DNA of 5,439 nt from Deltaproteobacteria bacterium (GTDB lineage Bacteria; Desulfobacterota_C; Deferrisomatia; Deferrisomatales; JACRMM01): assembly GCA_016218905.1 (NCBI GenBank), contig JACRCS010000244.1:1-5439 (forward strand), read 5' to 3'. Position numbers and translations under genes: made by a program. The notes below the pieces were generated by a model. That model was not told the origin of the DNA. It was given only the letters and a program-made list of their open reading frames with translations, and did not search any database. Shown piece after piece: positions 5,342 through 5,439 of this stretch; position 1 is the stretch's first letter, and every line of letters begins with the position of its first letter.

Positions 5342-5428
5342 AGGATGGAGGCGCTGGGGCAGTTGGCCAAGTCAGTGGAGGACTTCTGGTTCTCGATCGT
5401 GAAGCTGCCGCCCAACGGCAAGGCCTGA
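5342..5428 (+). pseudogene. Fragment E: HisKA lead-in fused to a receiver C-terminus
   Basis: The frame reads RMEALGQLA, which in hybrid kinases normally leads into GGxAHDFNN (the H-box). Here it is followed directly by [19 protein letters not shown] and a stop. The second part is the C-terminal helix of the Rcp1-like receiver encoded at 2714-3163. The fusion is in frame and lies between 5368 and 5369. A deletion that removed the kinase core and most of a following receiver gene would give this. Confidence 0.75.
5369..5428 (+). repeat. Copy 2 of the 60-base repeat (receiver 3' end)
   Basis: This copy matches 3104-3163 at 57 of 60 bases, both ending at the stop codon. Two of the three changes are synonymous; the third turns the last Gly into Ala. 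The match starts sharply at the junction with the kinase remnant. Confidence 0.9.
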
Positions 5429-5439
5429 CGATCGAGATC

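Larger units (their letters stand above)
3626..5428 (+). pseudogene. Broken membrane sensor kinase (TM-Cache-TM-HAMP-PAS-PAS-HisKA start) with receiver-like tail
   Basis: Domains can be read only by changing frame. From 3626 come a signal-anchor helix (residues about 12-31) and a periplasmic Cache-type sensor. After a -1 shift near 4052 come the end of Cache, a second membrane helix (about 4477-4536) and HAMP (about 4534-4695). After a shift between 4705 and 4712 comes the first half of a PAS domain. After a loss at about 4812 come the rest of that PAS domain and a second PAS domain (WEEDFS type). A shift between 5286 and 5342 leads to RMEALGQLA, the usual lead-in to the H-box of a hybrid-kinase HisKA domain. 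The H-box, ATPase and any receiver are missing. The frame instead runs into a copy of a receiver C-terminus and stops at TGA 5426-5428. ATG 3626 is chosen because GAGGA (3615-3619) lies 6 bases upstream and the membrane helix starts at once. Such proteins sense small extracellular ligands, but this one cannot be a working kinase as read. Confidence 0.85.

Noticed and set aside
3626..5428. Programmed frameshifting or genuinely overlapping genes
   Set aside because: Frame changes occur in the middle of domains, no slippery run is visible at the first site, and residues are missing at the third. Decay or error fits better.
5369..5428. Diversity-generating retroelement or other template repeat explaining the duplicated 60 bases
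   Set aside because: There is no reverse transcriptase, no adenine-biased changes and only three differences. A shared receiver ancestor explains the match.

Overview
This is a GC-rich bacterial window made almost entirely of two-component signalling genes, all on the + strand. The third-position G/C bias, the NarL-type kinase/regulator pair, the Rcp1-like receiver proteins and the Cache-HAMP-PAS kinase would suit a high-GC environmental proteobacterium-like lineage, perhaps one of the former Deltaproteobacteria. There is no taxonomic marker, so that placement is a weak inference.

Layout. Positions 2-1390 hold a sensor kinase of the NarX/LiaS/DesK type (PAS end, GAF, HisKA_3, HATPase_c). It is open at the left edge and cut in two by an in-frame TGA at 1028-1030, where relatives commonly carry Trp. 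It overlaps by 4 bases a complete NarL/LuxR-type response regulator at 1387-2034. A G-rich tract and a 13-bp inverted repeat lie over the end of that regulator. After a spacer with a likely promoter come two tandem, intact, receiver-only proteins of the Rcp1-like family (2204-2647 and 2714-3163), about 60% identical by hand alignment and separated by two small hairpins. A 462-base non-coding stretch follows. It holds a second copy of the element found in the first promoter region. Positions 3626-5428 hold the wreck of a membrane sensor kinase (TM, Cache, TM, HAMP, PAS, PAS, start of HisKA). It is broken by at least four frame changes and ends in a 60-base near-copy of the 3' end of the second receiver gene.

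How the genes fit together. The left pair looks like a membrane- or cytosol-based sensor passing phosphate to a DNA-binding regulator. The two receiver-only proteins probably act as phosphate sinks, shuttles or protein-protein output modules for kinases not seen intact here. All three response regulators are intact with complete phosphorylation sites, while both kinases are damaged. Either the regulators have lost their local partners or the kinase lesions are sequence or assembly errors.

No mobile element, CRISPR array, tRNA or rRNA was recognised. The most unusual points are the TGA at a Trp position, the kinase/receiver-tail chimera at the right edge, and the 21-base element repeated upstream of the receiver genes and of the broken kinase.
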